Below are positions 29,494 to 41,018 of a stretch of 64,000 nucleotides of DNA, piece by piece. The stretch is from Diacronema lutheri (lineage: Eukaryota; Haptophyta; Pavlovophyceae; Pavlovales; Pavlovaceae). The stretch's first letter is position 1. The number at the start of each line of letters is the position of its first letter. The notes beneath the pieces are model-generated. The model had not been told where the DNA came from and searched no databases. It saw only the letters and a list, made by a program, of their open reading frames with translations. The position numbers and the translations under genes are program-made. The DNA lies in the NCBI GenBank assembly GCA_019448385.1, contig JAGTXO010000021.1, positions 496,001 through 560,000 on the forward strand. The letters run 5' to 3'.

Positions 29494-31464
29494 CGGCGCT
29501 GGCCGCGCCGCCGTCGGCGCGCGCGGCCAGGTCCGCGCCGTCGCTGCCAGCCGTCGCCGCGCGTGCGCCGCCAAACGCGAGCGCGCCCTCAGACTTTGCA
29601 CGGCGCATGTGCTGACCGTTACTCGCACCCGCTCGTGCGGGCGAGCCCGCCCCGCCGGCGCCGTGGCCGTCACCGTCGTCGTCGTCGTCGTCGCCGCCCG
29701 GCGCGCGCTCGTCGCCGTAGAGCGCGCCGCCTGCCGCTCCGCCGCCGTCGTCGCGCGCGCGCCACAGATCGCAGCCTCCGCCGTAGGAGGGGATATTTAA
29801 AATGATCACGCCCTCGAGACCCGCCGGGATGAGCACTTCCTGCGCGCACACGAAACGTGCAGCAGAGATGGGGTGGGCGGGTGGGTTCGCAGCAGGGGTA
29901 GGGTGGGCGGACCCGGGGTGGGCGGGTGGGTGCGTGGGGGCCTCTCAGCGAACGGCGCACCCACGCGCGCAAAGGCCCCGCAAGCTGCCGGGCGAGCGCC
30001 GGGGCGCGGCGCGTGTGCCTGTCCGTCGCAGAGGAGTCGCAACTTGGTGCCGAGCTTGGCGTAGCTTCGGTCGCCGCCCCACGAGAGCAATTCGCGCCAG
30101 CCCGACGAGGCATACACAAGCTTGTTAATGAGACGCGACGAGAAGAAGGACGGGCGTGACTCGCGCGACGTGTGGAAGCCGAGCGAGATCTTCGCGTCGA
30201 CGCCGATGCCGCAGTAGTTGTTCATCACAAGGCGTGTGCTCGGCTGCGGCGCGGGCGCGGCCGCCGGCGGCGTGCTCGGCGGCGCGCCGCGCCGTCGGCG
30301 TGCGGGCGGTACCGGCGGCGCGGGCGTGAGAGCAACCTGCCATCGGTCGAGGAGGGTCACCTCGGCGGTCTCGATCGCCTCGAGCCATGAGACGAGGTCG
30401 CCGCCCACGTACCCGCCGCCCCAGCCGAGCACGCGCGCCAGGTCGTTGCCCGTGCCGAGGGGCAGAATACCAACGGGTGGCTTATACAGCAACTGCTGCC
30501 GCGCGCTCACATCGTCAAGCATGCGCAGAACGGCGGCAACGGTGCCGTCGCCGCCGCAGCAGAGGATGCGGAAGCGCGGCACGGCGGCGAACGACGCGAG
30601 GGCTGCCGACGGGTCGCGCACCGCTGCCATGTCGACCACCTGCACGCGCGCGCGCGCGCGCGCGGCGCGTGCGCGCCATGGCGGCGCGATTTCTCGTTCT
30701 CGTGTCTTCCGCGGCGGCACCCGCGCGCTTTTCGCGCGTCGGCGCGCACGGCGCAGCACGGCCGGGCGCGGCGCGCGGCCCGCGCGCTCGCCCCTCCCGC
30801 TGCGCCCCGCGCACGCGCGGCGCCGCCCGCGCGCGCGCACCTGGTGCGGGTTTTTGAAAAGGGCGCGCAGCGCGGCCAGGAGCGCTCTGCCCTGCTGCCC
30901 GCCCGCGCGCACGTTGACGAAGACGAGCAGCGGCGTGCGCCCGGACGAGCGGCCGCGCGGGCCGTCGGCCGACGGGCGGTACGTCCACCGCGCGAGCTCG
31001 GGCTTAGCGGACATGTAGTGAAACGATTTGAACGTGGGCAGCGCGAGGCGCTGCTTTGCTGACTTGGCCGTCTGCTGCCAGCGGAGGAGCGGCGAGCCAA
31101 ATTGCGGCGCGCTCGACGCGGACGGCGCCGACTTGTTGGGCGACGTGTCGTCCGCGCCGCGCGCCGTGCGCGCGAGCGGGGCGCCGACGGTCGCGGCGGC
31201 AGGCAGGCCGAGCGGCTCGTCGGGCGGCTCCGCCTCAAGCGGCGCGCAGCACTGCTCGGGCAGCAGCAGCCGCCGGATCCGGCGCTGCGCCTCGGCGTCC
31301 GTCGTCACGACGGTCGGTAGGCGGCGGCGCCGCCGGTTGCGCGCGGCGTCCTCGTCGGCAAAGAGGAAGTCGGCGAGGAAGAGGAGCGCGGTGAGCAGGC
31401 CGGCGGCGAGCGTGCCGAGCACCACCCACGCCACGCCCGTCGACTCGCTCAGCGCCTCGGTCAT
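28787..31464 (-). CDS. Membrane-anchored diacylglycerol kinase
   Basis: Phosphorylates diacylglycerol to phosphatidic acid. Minus-strand exons: 31464-30841, 30639-30019 and 29839-28787 (765 residues; both introns phase 0). One N-terminal membrane helix (GVAWVVLGTLAAGLLTALLF). The catalytic domain opens with LLVFVNVRAGGQQG and carries the nucleotide loop CCGGDGTVAAVL (GGDGT at 237-241) and GILPLGTGNDLARVLGWGG. The accessory domain has NNYCGIGVDAKISLGFHTSRE and, across intron 2, LLCDGQ/EVLIPAGLEGV then ILNIPSYGGGCDLW. Intron 2 (30018-29840) has a GC donor (CAG/GCACAC), with no GT nearby. A poly-Gly/Asp insert splits the accessory domain. There are no C1 domains, as in plant cluster II enzymes. 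Confidence 0.9.
29452..29492. repeat. Trinucleotide (CCG) repeat coding poly-Gly
   Basis: About 13 CCG-type triplets, read on the minus strand as a run of glycines in the diacylglycerol kinase accessory domain insert. Likely length-variable. Confidence 0.85.
29868..29940. repeat. GGGTGGGCGG-like G-rich repeats in a kinase intron
   Basis: Several imperfect copies of GGGTGGGCGG lie in the GC-AG intron of the diacylglycerol kinase gene. On the transcribed minus strand they form a C-rich tract upstream of the acceptor. The plus strand could form quadruplexes. Confidence 0.6.
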
Positions 31465-31657
31465 CGCGCCGGGCGAGCGCGTGCGCGCGCGGCGCGGGCC
31501 GGCCGGGCCCGCGTGCGCGCTGCGAAGCGGCGGTGCCGGCCTGCGCGGCGCCTGCCGGGCCCGCTCGGTGCGCGCGCCCCGCAGCAGGGGAGTCCGCTGA
31601 GAGGAACTCCTCCGCCCGGAGAGAAGCGTGGATCGCCTCTTTGAAAAGGGGCGCCCG

Positions 31658-32230
31658 ATGTCGGGTGCGGCGTTGCTCATCCTCGTCGGGTGCGCGAGCT
31701 TCGTCGCGCGGCCGGCCGTGGTAGGGCTGCCGTCGCGCGGCGTCGGGCGCGCGGCGCCGCAACTCTCGGCCACATCGGAGCTGCGCGCCGAGCAGCAGCG
31801 CCTTAACGCCGTGCTCGCGCGCATCGCGACGGACCTGGACGGCCTTCGCGAGCGCGAGCGCGCGCTCGCCAAGGAGGTGGCGGAGAAGAAGGCGGTGCAG
31901 CACGAGGTGCTCGCCGCGCTGAGTGTTGCGTACGCGCGCACCATCCTCGAGGAGCGCAAGGCCGACCTCCTCGCCGCGCTCGCTCCGCCGCGGCCGGCGG
32001 GCGCGCGCGTCGAGCTGCTCATCGACGCGCTGCTCGCCGCGGCGCCGCGCGCAACGGGCGCGCGCAAAAGCACGTCGGGCTGGCGGCAAGCCTGGCCCAA
32101 GCTGAGCTTTTTTGACGCGCTCTTTACAACGCCGCAGCCCCCCGTCGACGCCGTCCTTGTCGACGACACCGTCGCGGTCGCAAAGTCGCGCGGCGCCGAC
32201 CCATCGCTCGTCTTCGTGCGCGTGCGCTGA
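31658..32230 (+). CDS. Hypothetical coiled-coil protein with a plastid-type leader
   Basis: 190 residues, not recognised. The N-terminus is MSGAALLILVGCASFVARP, a short signal peptide whose predicted cleavage site is followed by phenylalanine within CASFVARP, as in the ASAFAP-type junction of secondary plastids. An Arg/Ser-rich transit-like stretch follows. Residues about 40-85 form a coiled coil (ELRAEQQRLNAVLARIATDL, then ERERALAKEVAEKK). The rest is mixed, with KLSFFDALFTTP and no motif. The start is ATG 31658. A TTTGAAAAGGGG element lies about 20 bases upstream. The divergent kinase gene starts 193 bases away. Plastid location is inference. Confidence 0.7.
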   Translation: MSGAALLILVGCASFVARPAVVGLPSRGVGRAAPQLSATSELRAEQQRLNAVLARIATDLDGLRERERALAKEVAEKKAVQHEVLAALSVAYARTILEERKADLLAALAPPRPAGARVELLIDALLAAAPRATGARKSTSGWRQAWPKLSFFDALFTTPQPPVDAVLVDDTVAVAKSRGADPSLVFVRVR

Positions 32231-32345
32231 GCAGTAGGTTGCGCAACGCGCATGGCCTCCTCCGTCCACGCGGGGGCCCGGCGCGCTAGTAGCATTTCGT
32301 GTACAGCGGAGACACGTGGCGTACAGAAGTCTGATTCGTGCACGG

Positions 32346-33060
32346 TCAAACGGAATCGGGCAGCTGGCTGCGCAGCTTCTGGAAGCTGGGGCCGCTCAAC
32401 CGCGTCGACTCGTCGAGCATGGCCGGGCCGAGGGTGGCATGCAGCGCGCTGAGCAGCTTGCCGTTGGCCGCCTTGATGTCGGGCGCCTTCTCGTCGAGCA
32501 GGCGTAGGGCGAGCTGCAGGGGGGCAGGGGAGGTGGATAGTATGGGGTGAGCAGACGCGGGATAGGGTAGGCGAGGGCGGGTGGGTGCACGCGGCGGGCG
32601 AGGCGGCAGGGTGGACCTCGATGCGCACGTGGCGGGTGCACGCTCGCGTGCGGGAGGCGCCGCGCGGCGGCGGCGGCGGCGGCGACTCACGGGCAGCACG
32701 TGCTTGAGGAGGAGAGGCGGCCGATCCGCGCCTGCCGGGCTTTCGAGCAGCATGTGGAAGAGCTCGAGCAGCGGCAGCCGCACTCGCGCCGAGCCGTACT
32801 GCGCGGAGGACGCCATCAATTGCCACACTGAACCGCCTCCCTCACTCATGGCGTGCAATGTGGTCAGAGCGCCTTCCGCCGCCGAGCGCAGCGCGCCGCT
32901 CGATGAGCCGAGGACGGTGCACAGCGCGGGGACGAGGACGTTGGCGCACGCCGAGTCGGCCGCGCCCTCCGCCAGCGTGGGCAGCAGGCGGTTGAGCGCG
33001 CCAAGGGCGCAGAGTGCCACCTGTCGCCATTTTTAAAACGGATGGGGGGTTTTGTTTGGG

Positions 33061-33091
<31 letters not shown>

Positions 33092-36000
33092 CGCAGCGGG
33101 TGGGTGGGCGAAGGGAGACGAGCGCGAGCGCGAGGGGCGGGTCGCGCGTCGCGGCGGCAGATCAGACGCGCGCGCGCCTCTCACACCGCGTGGCGCGCGC
33201 AGGCGGCGCGGTGACGGGGCAATCTCGCGCGCGCGGCGCCACGCGCGCCACGCTCGCGCGCCCGTCCTCCGCGCGCGCACTTTGGTGTTGGCGTCGGTGG
33301 CCCGCTTGGCGAGAAGGTCAAAGGTGCCCACCGCATGCTTGCTGCGCCGCACCGCCGCTGCCTTCCCCTCGACGAGCGCGACGAGCGATCCGATCGCGTC
33401 GGTGCGTGCACGCCAGTCCGACGAGTTGAGCGTGGCTGCGAGTGCTTTGAAGTCATCATCCAACTCGCGGTTCAGAGGGTGGACCGCGTGCGACGCTGCG
33501 TGCGCGCCGCTAGCGGCCGGGCTGCCACCGCCGCCGCCGCCGCCACCGCCACCGTCGCCGCCGCCGCCGCCGAGCAGCCCGCCGGTGCCTGAGAGGCGAA
33601 GTGACGAGGCACGCAACGGCCCGTCACGCGTCACGCACGCGCCACCGCCACCGCCACCGCCACCGCCACCGCCGCCCGACGCCATCCGCTCGAGCGGCGG
33701 CGCGCCGCCAACGCACGCGTCGAGGCGAAAGTCGCCCGGTCGGCCCGCCGCGGCGGCGGCGCTCTCGAAGATGGCGAGCACGCGCTTGCCGTCCACGTCG
33801 GCCACCGCGCGCGAGACGGCGCGGTGGAGCGATCGTTCTGCCTCGCCGCCTTCGGCGCGCGCGGCGAGCGCAAGGGCACCCAGCGCTCCTCGAGCTGCGT
33901 GGCGTGTCTCAGCGGCGCCCTCCCCAAGGAAAGTGACAAGCGCGGGCAGCAACCGGTCGAGCAGCGCGGGCTGCAGCGCGCGCGCGCCGTACGTGGAGAT
34001 GCCGCGCTGTACAAACAGCGCGCAGCGCGCGCGCGCGGCCGCGGCTTTGGAGTTGGCCGCGGCGGTGAGCAGCGCGCCGAGCGCGCGCGCCTCGGACGCG
34101 CCGGCGAGCATCGCGCCGAGCGCGCGCGCCGCCTCGTCCGCCAAGAACTGGTCGTTCCCCGCGCTGCGCTTAATCAGCACAGGGGTGAGGGTCTCAACCT
34201 CCGAGTCGGCGCCGCGCGCGGCGTGCGCGAAGAGCTCGCGCGCGCACGCGACGGCGTTGCGCGCGATCGCCGAGCGAAGCGAATCGATGGACGCGGCGAG
34301 CTGGCGCGCGACGGCGTGCAGCTTGTCGCGCTCGTGCAGCAGCGCGCCGCGCGCGTGGTGCACGCACACGCGCCTGAGGGTGTTGATCGCTCCGTGCTGC
34401 GCGATCCAGTCGTCGGACGCCCAGAGGACAAGCGCCGTGCGCAGTTCGGACTCGGCGGCGCGGTCGGAGGCAAAGGGCTCGAGCTGCTCCGTCGAGAGCT
34501 CGGTGATGCGCTTCGTCGACGAGCCCTTCACCTCAAAGCCGTTCGCAGCGCCGCCCATCTCGCACGCGAGCGCCGCAGGTGGCGCACCCGCACCCGCCGC
34601 GTTGGACCGGCAGCCAACCGTCGCGGCGCCGCCGGGCGAACCGCCGCCGGCTGCGCGGCCGAGCCCGCCACCCGAGCCGCCGCCGGCGCGCAGCATCGCA
34701 CGCGTGCCCGTCGCGTCGTCAAGCGATGCGCGCACTGACGGGGCGAGGCGCGGCGCAGGCTGTACGATGCCCGCGGCGGACGCGCCGGTTGCGCCGGCCG
34801 CGCAGCCGCCGCCGATGCGCCGGCCGCGCGCGACGGACCGGTCGGGCACGAACGCCGCCCCCGCCTTGCGCGCGCTGTCGCCGCCCGCCTCGTCGTTCGC
34901 GGCCGACGAGGCGGGCTGCGCGTGGTGTTCCGCTCTGCCGTGCGGCCCGCAGCCGCCGCCGCCGCCGCCCGCGCCGTCAGTGGCGCCCGCGTCTGTGCCG
35001 CCTCGCCGCGCGTCAAGCTCGTCGTCGGCGCGCTGGGCGCCGAGTCCGGATGCGGGTCCGGCGGTCGACGAGGCGGCCATCGCCTCGTCGAGGAATTCGT
35101 CAAATGTCCGGTGGCGCAGTGGCCGGATCGGCCGCTCGTCGCCGCCACTCGCGCAGCCGCCGGGCGGCGCGCACGGCGCGTGGCCGCCGCCGCCGCCTGC
35201 CGCGCCCGCGCAGCCGCCGCCAGGCCCGCGGCCGTCGGCGCCGTCCGCGCCGCCGGCCGCCCAGCCGCCGCCGCCTCCGTCGCCGCCCGCGTCCGCGCCG
35301 CCGCCCGCCGCGTGCTGCGCGCGCGATGGCGCGCATGCCGAGCGCAGCGCGGACGCGACGCGCGGCGCGCGCGGCGCGCGCACGTACGGCCCGGCAGAGG
35401 ACGAGCGCTGGATGGGCGAGGAGGCGGCGAGTGTGTCCGTGGTGCTCCCGTCGCTGTCCGTGCCGCCGGCCGCCGCGGCGTGCGCGTCCCTGTGCGCCCG
35501 CAGCGCGGGCTTGGGCGCGCCGTGCCTGCCCGCCGTGGCGAGCGCGGCGGACATGGCGCGCCTGCCGGGTTGCAACTCTGCGCCGCCCGTGCGCTCATCC
35601 TCAAAGGACACGCGGCACGATGGGGTGCCGATGCCGCCCGAGAAGGGCGAGCCCTCCGACGCGGACGAGACGCGCCGCTTGCCGTCGCCGATCGCGCCAC
35701 CGCCGCCGCCGCCACCGCCGCCGCCGACACCACCGCCGCCACCGCCGCCGCCACCACCGCCGCCGCCGCCACCACCGATGCGCAGCAGGCGGAGGTGGTC
35801 CGCCATGCTGCTCGGCACGCTCGACGATCCCGCGCGTCCGGCCACGTCGGCCGCGGTGCCCAACCCCACGTCCCCATCCGCATCCGCCGCGCCGGGCAGC
35901 CAGAGCGCGATGCGGTTGGCCCCGCCCGCCCCGCCGGCCGCGCCCGCCCCGCCGGCCGCACCCGCCGCGCCGGCCGCAGGCGCCGCGGTCGCGGCGGTGC

Positions 36001-39000
36001 CGTAGCACGCCAAGCCCGTCACGTCGAGCAGCAGCGAGCCGCCGCGCGCCGCGCCTGCGCCAAACGCGTCCGCGCCGTGCGCGTGCGCGGGCGGCGGCAC
36101 GATGGCGGGCCGCCGGCCGCTGGTGCCACCAGGCGCGCCGCCGCGCGGTGAGCGCGCGCCACCTGCGGGCGCCGAGTTTTGCCATAGCGCGGGGCTGGCC
36201 ATGTGGCCGTGTGCCGTCCAAGCGTCCGGCCGCGCGCCCTCGCCACCCGCACCGCCTCCAAAGCAGCTGCTTCCGACAATGCCGGCGCCAACCGCACCGG
36301 CGCGCCCCGGGCCGGCGCCGGTGCCCGCCGGCGGCGCGCGCGCGCGCCCGGCCGCCTCGCACGCGCCGCCGGCGAACGCGCCGCGCGCGGCGGCGCCGGC
36401 GGCCGCCGCGCCCGCCACGCCGAGGGCGGCGCTGCTCAGGCCGAGCGCCAGCTGCTCCTCGAAGAAGCCGATGCCACACCCGCCGCCGCCCATACTACCG
36501 CATCCGCCGCCGCCGCCGCTGCAGCCGCCTGTCGCGTAGCCTGCTGCGGCCGCGCCGCATGCGTGCGCGCCGAGCGCGGGCGCGGAGAGCGCTCCCTGCG
36601 GGAGCTGCGCGTATGGCTGGTCGAGGTGCGACAAGTCAATGGGCGCGGGCAGCGCAAGCGCCGTCTCCGTCGCGCGTCGCGCCCGCTCGGTGCCGCCCGC
36701 GTGCACGGCCGAGCACGCGAGCATCTCCGCGTCCGCCGCGCTCGCGCGATGGTCACGCGCGCGCGAGTCGGCGCGCGAGTGCGCGCGCCGCGCCTCGCCG
36801 TTCGCCTCGCGGTCCCACGGCAGCACGTTACTCGTCGTGCGCGTACGGCCGGTCCCAGCCGACGCGGACGGGCGCAGTCGGCTGAGGCGCGGGCCGTCGC
36901 CCGCCACACCGCCGCCGCCGCCGCCGGCGACGGGGTGCGCGGCGGCGGCCAAGTCCGTCACCGAGCCCTTGCGCGACGAGGCGAGGGAGTGCGCGCCACC
37001 CGTGAGCGCGCGCTGTGGCGCAGGCGGCGATGCGGCGGCCGATGCGCCGCCATGCTGCGGTGCTGCTGCCGGTGGCAACGCGCACGCGGCTGACGAAACC
37101 ACGTGGAGCGGAGACTGCCGACCCGAAACGGCTCCGAGGCTGCACGTCGACGCGGCGGGTGACATGCCGACGCTCCCGCCGTTCGCGCCACCGTCCGCGC
37201 CGCCGTCCGCTCCCGACGGGAACTCGACCATCCCATCGGCGAGCACGTGCGGCAGCGCGCCCGCGCACGCCGTGGCGCGCTCGCGCAGGATCGTGCCCAC
37301 CGCCGCCACGTCGCCGCCCACGCCACGCAGCTGCTCGCCAAAGGGTCCGTCGCCGAGCGCCGCGTGCGCCACCGCGAGCGCATCGACCGCCGCCGCCCTC
37401 ACCTTGGCCTTCGGATCGGCGAGCAACGCGACGAGTGCGCCGACGATGCGCGGCGGGTCGGTGGCGACGACGGCGGCGGCAGCGTAGCCGTCCGCCATGT
37501 CTGCCGCGAGGTGCCGCTGCTGCGCGCCGCCACCGCCACCATTGTCGTCGCCGTCGCCGTCGGCACCGTCGCCGCCGCCGCCGCCGCCGCCGTCGCGCGC
37601 GCGCACACGCAGCGCCGCCGGCCGCGTGAGGACGAGCTGCACGAGGGCGGCGACCGTGTGCTCGCGCATGTGCGCGTTGCGGTGCTGCGTGTGCGTGCAG
37701 AGCGCGGCCGTGTACGCATCGATCGGCGCGAGCTTGGCCGCGTGCCAGATGACGCGCATGGTCTGCTGCCGGATGACGATCTTGTTGTCGCCAAACTTGT
37801 TGAGCAGCCGCGGCAGCATCGGCGGCAGCTGCGCGCGCATGGCGGCCGGCGCGGCGGGGAAGAGGAGGGTAAGGATGTTGAGCGCGGTGAGGGTGATTTT
37901 AAAGTTGAGGTCGTCGAGCAGCGAGACGAGCAGCGCGACGAGCGGTTCGAGCTGCCCGCCCAGGGCAGCGCCGTCGCCACCGCCATCGCCGCCGCCGCCG
38001 CCGTCGCCGCCGCGGGCACCGCCGCCGCCGCCGTCCGCGCCGCCGCCGCCGCCGCCGGCACCGCCGCCACCGCCGCTCTGCCCGCCGCGCGCGAGCGCCT
38101 TCGCCGCGAGCGCACTCACAACGGACTCGAGCTCCTCGACGGCCTGGGCACGGACCTTCCAGTCACCCGCGTCGCGCAGCGCGTGAAGCAGCCGCGGCGG
38201 GATCGCCTCGGTGCCGCCGCCGCTGCCGCCGTCGCCGCACGCCGCGCCCGGCGCCGCGCGGACAGCGACGCGCGCAAGTGGCGACAGGAGGCCGCCCGTG
38301 GCGGCGGCACGCGCGCGCGCGCGCGCGGGCGAGGCGAGCGCGGGCGGCGAATCTGAAGGCGAGGTGGCGCCGTTGCCCGTGGCGCGCTCTCCAAACGGCG
38401 CACGCGGCGCTCCGCCGGCCGGCGCGGGCGAGTGCGCGCCCCGCTCGCGCAGCAGGCGCAGGGCGCGTGAAGCAGCGAACGGCACGGGCGACGACGCCGC
38501 GTGCGCGTGCGAGGTGGGCTGCGGCGCTGCACTCGCGCGCGACGCCGAAAGGCCGCGCCGACCGCCATTCGACCGGCTGCCGGCGTCCGACTCGCTGTCG
38601 GACGCGCTGTCGGAGCCGGCGTCGGACACCTCGTCGGATGTGCCCGTGTCATCGATCTCGTCCCTGTCGGAGGCGCCCTCGCCCTCGCCCTCGTCGTCCT
38701 GCTCGCTCGCCATCTCCTCCACGCCACTCTCCTCACCCTCGCCCTCGCCCTCGCCCTCGCCCTCGCCCTCGCCCTCATCCTCGCCACCGTCGTCGTCGCC
38801 ACCGCTCTCACCATCGATGCCGCCATCGCCGCCCGCGTCGCCGTCGCCGCTGCCGTCGCCACCGGCGTCGCTCGCGCCGCCATCGCCGCCGCGCGCGTCG
38901 CGCTGCACCCCCGGCTCGCCCCTGTGCTGAGCGCGGCCGAATGGCCCGCGCGCCGCCCGCCCTGCACCGGCTGCGGCGGCTGCAACCGCCGCCTCAGCCG

Positions 39001-39846
39001 CCGCGGCCGCGGCCGCCTCGACGCGCGCCATCTCGTCGCTCAGCTGGGCGGCGCCGCCAGCGTCGGCGCGCGCGCTGGCGACGGGCGCGCGTCTACCGAC
39101 GGCGTGCGCACGCTCGGGTGCGGCGTGCGCGCCTAGGAGCAGCAGCACGTCCGCAAGCGTGCGCGCCGAGTCGCTCGCGAGCGCGTCGGCCGAGGCGGGC
39201 GCGGTGCGCGCGACCGCGTCGTACCGTAGCTCGAAGGCGGCGGAGCGGGGCGAGGAGAGGCCGTCGACGGCGGCGGAGAAGGGCGGCCACAGCTGCCGCA
39301 GGTGGCCGAGCGCCTGCGCGAACACGAGCGGGCGGGCGGCGCCGCGCGCGGGCGCGCGCTCGACTCGTGACGCACGAGGCGCGGCGCGCGCATGCCGCTG
39401 GGGCACGCCAGCGGCCGTCGCGCGAGGGCCGCGGGCGGCGGCGCCGCGTCCAAAGGTCGCGACGCACGGCGCGCGCGCGCCGCCGCGCGCGCACCTGCTC
39501 CGCCGCGCTCGCCACGTTCGGCATCGGGTCGTCGAGCAGGTCGACCAGGCAGCTCAGCACGCGGCCGGGGTCGGTGGGTGCGCGCGGGCCCGCCGTGCCC
39601 GTGGGCGCGACGCCACGCGCGAGGATGCCGACGATGGCCTCGAGCGAGGCCTCGCGCAGGTGCGCCTGCTCGCGCGCCGCGCGCGCGGGCGAAGCACGCG
39701 CGGCCGTGAGCGGCGAAGGGACACGCAGCGGTGCGCGCGCGCACCGCCGTGGGGATGCGCGCGCCACGCGCGCGCGCGCGCACCGCCGCGTGCGTGAGGC
39801 CTCGACTGAGGAGCAGCTCGAGCGCCGCCTCGCTCGACATGTTCAT
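32346..39846 (-). CDS. TOGARAM/crescerin-like multi-TOG protein
   Basis: Giant protein of 2254 residues with TOG arrays, like TOGARAM (crescerin, CHE-12), which shapes axonemal microtubules. Minus-strand exons: 39846-39784, 39665-39495, 39313-33281, 33020-32691 and 32513-32346, all phase 0. TOG-like regions: residues 22-140 (REASLEAIVGILARG; CLVDLLDDPMPNVASAAEQ); about 450-780 (DAGDWKVRAQAVEELESVV; LNILTLLFP; NKIVIRQQTMRVIWHAA); about 1680-1950 (ASDDWIAQHGAINTLRRV); about 2030-2254 (LNSSDWRARTDAIGSLVAL; RATDANTKV joined to ALCALGALNRLLPTL). The last two resemble TOGARAM TOG3 and TOG4 more than CLASP. Linkers are extremely Gly/Ala/Ser-rich, with an acidic Glu/Gly repeat near 38690-38790. Hidden introns in the 6-kb exon are possible. 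Confidence 0.78.
33064..33091. repeat. 28-base poly(G) tract in a TOGARAM-like intron
   Basis: 28 consecutive G on the plus strand, that is C28 in the transcript, within intron 3 (33280-33021) and about 45 bases before the CGACAG acceptor. It may serve as the polypyrimidine tract. Confidence 0.95.
35694..35782. repeat. CCG/CCA triplet repeat coding poly-Gly
   Basis: A long run of CCG, CCA and CAC triplets, read on the minus strand as glycines with occasional valine or alanine in the disordered middle of the TOGARAM-like protein. Confidence 0.8.
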
Positions 39847-39965
39847 CTCGTCGCCGCGTGGTTCGTCCCTGCCGCGCGGTGCCTCGCCGAGCGCCGCCAG
39901 CCCCCTCCGGGCTGTCCCACCGCGCGAACGCGCCAACCAACCACCGGGCGTTACGACCGACCAGC

Positions 39966-40922
39966 ATGGCGAGGCACGTGATCCCGGCGACGACGACGCC
40001 CCTCGTCATCCCGCCGGAGGCGATGGCACGGCTGAGCCCGGCGGAGTACCACGCGCGCTTCCTCGAGGCGGAGATTCGCCCGGACGGTCGCCGCCTCGAC
40101 CAGCCGCGCGCCGCGACCCTCGCGCTCGGCGCGGTCCGCTCGGCGGCCGGCTCGGCGTCCGTGCGCATCGGAGGCACGTTCGTGCTCGCCGGCGTGACGT
40201 GCGAGGCGGTGGCGCTCGCGGCGGATGCGGCGGAGAGCGAGGGCGAGCTTATCTTCCGCCTCGAGGCGCCCGCCATCTCCGGCCTTCGCGCGCGCGTGCC
40301 CGGCGTGCCGAGCGCGTGCGACGGCGCAGACGCGGTGCTGCAGGCGACGCTCTCGCGTTCGCGCGTGCTCGCGCCGGGCGCGCTGCGCATCGGCGCGCGC
40401 GGCGCGGCGTGGCGGCTCGTGGTCGACGTGTACTGTCTCGACCACGACGGCAACCTCGCCGACGCCGCCCTTCTCGCCGCCGTCGCCGCGCTCGCGCACA
40501 CGCACCTCCCGCCTGCGCGCCTCGACGCCAACGCGCGCACCGTCCTCGTCGGTGCGCACGCCGGGCCGGCGCCCGAGGCGGCGGGGCCATCGGGGCCGGC
40601 GGGCTCGGCGGGCGGCGCGCTCGCATTCGCGAGCCGCCCCGTACCGCTCAGCTTCGCGCGGGTGCTCGGCCGCACGCTCGCCGACCCGTGCAGGGACGAG
40701 GAGGCGCTCGCAGACGGCAAGGCGGGCGCGCTTGTCACCGTCGTTGTCGACGCTGAGCTGCGCGTCGCCGGCGTGCACAAGCCGGGAGGCGCACCGCTGC
40801 CCGACGCCGAGCTGCGCGCGTGCGTTGACGCCGCGCGCGCGCGCGCGCCGGCACTGCACGCGCTGCTTGACGACGCGCTCGCGCTGGCGGCCGGTGCGAC
40901 GGCGGCCGGCGCGCACTTGTGA
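39966..40922 (+). CDS. RRP43: Exosome RNase PH-ring subunit RRP43
   Basis: Core ring subunit of the RNA exosome (EXOSC8/Rrp43), acting in nuclear and cytoplasmic RNA decay and processing. 318 residues in one exon. The family opening is clear: SPAEYHARFLEAEIRPDGR resembles the YYRRFL-x-x-x-x-RPDGR of human EXOSC8, then ASVRIGGTFVLAGV. Also present are WRLVVDVYCLDHDGNLADAA, matching VLYCDLICLDYDGN, and a C-terminal GVHKPGG as in LHKPGG. No catalytic residues are expected, because the eukaryotic ring is inactive. The start is ATG 39966, divergent from the TOGARAM-like gene with 119 bases between. Confidence 0.88.
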   Translation: MARHVIPATTTPLVIPPEAMARLSPAEYHARFLEAEIRPDGRRLDQPRAATLALGAVRSAAGSASVRIGGTFVLAGVTCEAVALAADAAESEGELIFRLEAPAISGLRARVPGVPSACDGADAVLQATLSRSRVLAPGALRIGARGAAWRLVVDVYCLDHDGNLADAALLAAVAALAHTHLPPARLDANARTVLVGAHAGPAPEAAGPSGPAGSAGGALAFASRPVPLSFARVLGRTLADPCRDEEALADGKAGALVTVVVDAELRVAGVHKPGGAPLPDAELRACVDAARARAPALHALLDDALALAAGATAAGAHL

Positions 40923-41018
40923 CCCGCTGGCATGGCGATCGTCGATCGTTCGCATTTTCGCTGCCCGGGTGCGAGGGCAGTCGGGGGTGGGCGAAACGGG
41001 CCAGAGAGGACAGTAGTT

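Noticed and set aside
33042-36005. Long plus-strand frame opposite the TOGARAM-like gene
   Set aside because: Pro/Ser/Ala-rich complement of the Gly/Ala-rich coding strand; starts inside the G28 tract and has no motif.
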